A DNA stretch of 64,000 nt from Samsonia erythrinae (GTDB taxonomy: Bacteria > Pseudomonadota > Gammaproteobacteria > Enterobacterales > Enterobacteriaceae): contig NZ_SMBY01000010.1 of NCBI RefSeq assembly GCF_004342665.1, forward strand, positions 45,712 through 109,711, read 5' to 3'. Positions within the stretch are counted from its first letter, which is position 1. Each line of letters starts with the position of its first letter. The notes under the pieces are model-generated. The model saw nothing but the letters and a program-made list of their open reading frames with translations, ran no database searches and was not told where the DNA came from. The position numbers and the translations under genes are program-made. Positions 63,705 to 64,000 of this stretch are shown here, one piece after another.

Positions 63705-63732
63705 TTGACTCTGAAGGTGATAAGCGTAATAT
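63705..63732 (+). promoter_or_regulatory. rrn P2 promoter
   Basis: TTGACT (63705-63710), 16-bp spacer, TAATAT (63727-63732), ~100 bp after P1 as usual. Confidence 0.8.
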
Positions 63733-63767
63733 ACGCCACCTCGCAAAGCGGTTCAGGCCGCGCGCAC

Positions 63768-63779
63768 TGCTCTTTAACA
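63768..63779 (+). promoter_or_regulatory. rrn antitermination boxA
   Basis: TGCTCTTTAACA is an exact enteric boxA, target of NusB/NusE in rRNA antitermination. Confidence 0.9.
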
Positions 63780-63929
63780 ATATAATCAGACAATCTGTGT
63801 GGGCACTCACAAGACCGTATCTTAACGATATAAAAAGTCTTGAAGAGTGAACAACAGTAAATTCATTACGAATAAACAGTTTTAATTCTTTGAGCATCGC
63901 TGACAAGTTCAGCAAATCAAACAAATCTT

Positions 63930-64000
63930 AAATTGAAGAGTTTGATCATGGCTCAGATTGAACGCTGGCGGCAGGCCTAACACATGCAAGTCGAGCGGCA
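63930..64000 (+). rRNA. rrs: 16S ribosomal RNA (5' end only)
   Basis: The sequence from 63930 (AAATTGAAGAGTTTGATCAT onward) is the universal 5' end of enterobacterial 16S rRNA, containing the 27F primer site. It runs off the window after ~71 bases. Confidence 0.98.

Larger units (their letters stand above)
63552..63929 (+). promoter_or_regulatory. rRNA operon leader region
   Basis: The gene-free leader holds two tandem promoters and the antitermination boxA listed separately. Region upstream of P1 has A-tracts (AAAAAAG near 63583) suiting an UP element and Fis sites, not individually proven. Confidence 0.85.

Overview
The window is one chromosomal segment of a gamma-proteobacterium, order Enterobacterales, and almost certainly the soft-rot family Pectobacteriaceae (Pectobacterium, Brenneria or a close relative). 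The evidence is Escherichia-like gene orders (rlmD-relA-mazG-pyrG-eno; cysJIH; cysDNC-ygbE-ftsB-ispD-ispF-truD-pcm-nlpD-rpoS; proS-trmO-rcsF-metQIN-gmhB-16S rRNA) combined with a rhiT-rhiN locus for rhamnogalacturonan oligomers, a plant cell wall trait. No genus is proven from the sequence alone.

Layout: (1) 1-941, the N-terminal part of an Aer-like PAS chemoreceptor. (2) 1.6-11.7 kb, a complete D-glucarate/galactarate catabolic block: garD diverges from gudP-gudX-gudD-garL-garR-garK, so sugar diacids are imported, dehydrated, cleaved, reduced and phosphorylated to 2-phosphoglycerate. Enolase, the next enzyme, is encoded 10 kb further on. (3) 12-23 kb, the core block barA / rlmD-relA / mazG / pyrG-eno, flanked and interrupted by two inverted copies of an intergenic repeat. 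(4) 23-30 kb, accessory genes: a DJ-1/PfpI protein, rhiT-rhiN, a decayed SDR gene, and two secreted metallo-beta-lactamase-fold paralogues around a LysR regulator. (5) 30-34.6 kb, queE and queD (queuosine), then a cyclic-di-GMP pair: a stand-alone EAL phosphodiesterase divergent from a PilZ protein fused to a degenerate HD-GYP domain.

(6) 34.9-48.4 kb, assimilatory sulfate reduction in two halves, cysJIH and cysG-cysD-cysN-cysC-ygbE, separated by adhP-eutR-eutE. Here eutE lacks the usual microcompartment-targeting leader and no other eut gene is present. (7) 48.4-50.8 kb, a polar amino-acid ABC transporter inserted between ygbE and ftsB. (8) 51.1-57 kb, ftsB-ispD-ispF-truD-pcm-nlpD-rpoS. The gene surE, normally between truD and pcm, is absent, and only its probable last codons remain overlapping the pcm start. 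(9) 57-64 kb, proS, trmO, rcsF, the methionine importer metNIQ with a MetJ operator, gmhB, and a ribosomal RNA operon leader with the first ~70 bases of 16S rRNA.

Most genes are intact orthologues of well-known families and were placed by protein similarity recalled from memory plus visible motifs. No transposase, integrase, CRISPR array or tRNA was recognised. The most unusual parts are the PilZ/HD-GYP plus EAL module with long hairpins in its leader, the surE deletion scar, the dispersed intergenic repeats, the 23-bp element shared by the gudP and gudX upstream regions, and the orphan adhP-eutR-eutE set.
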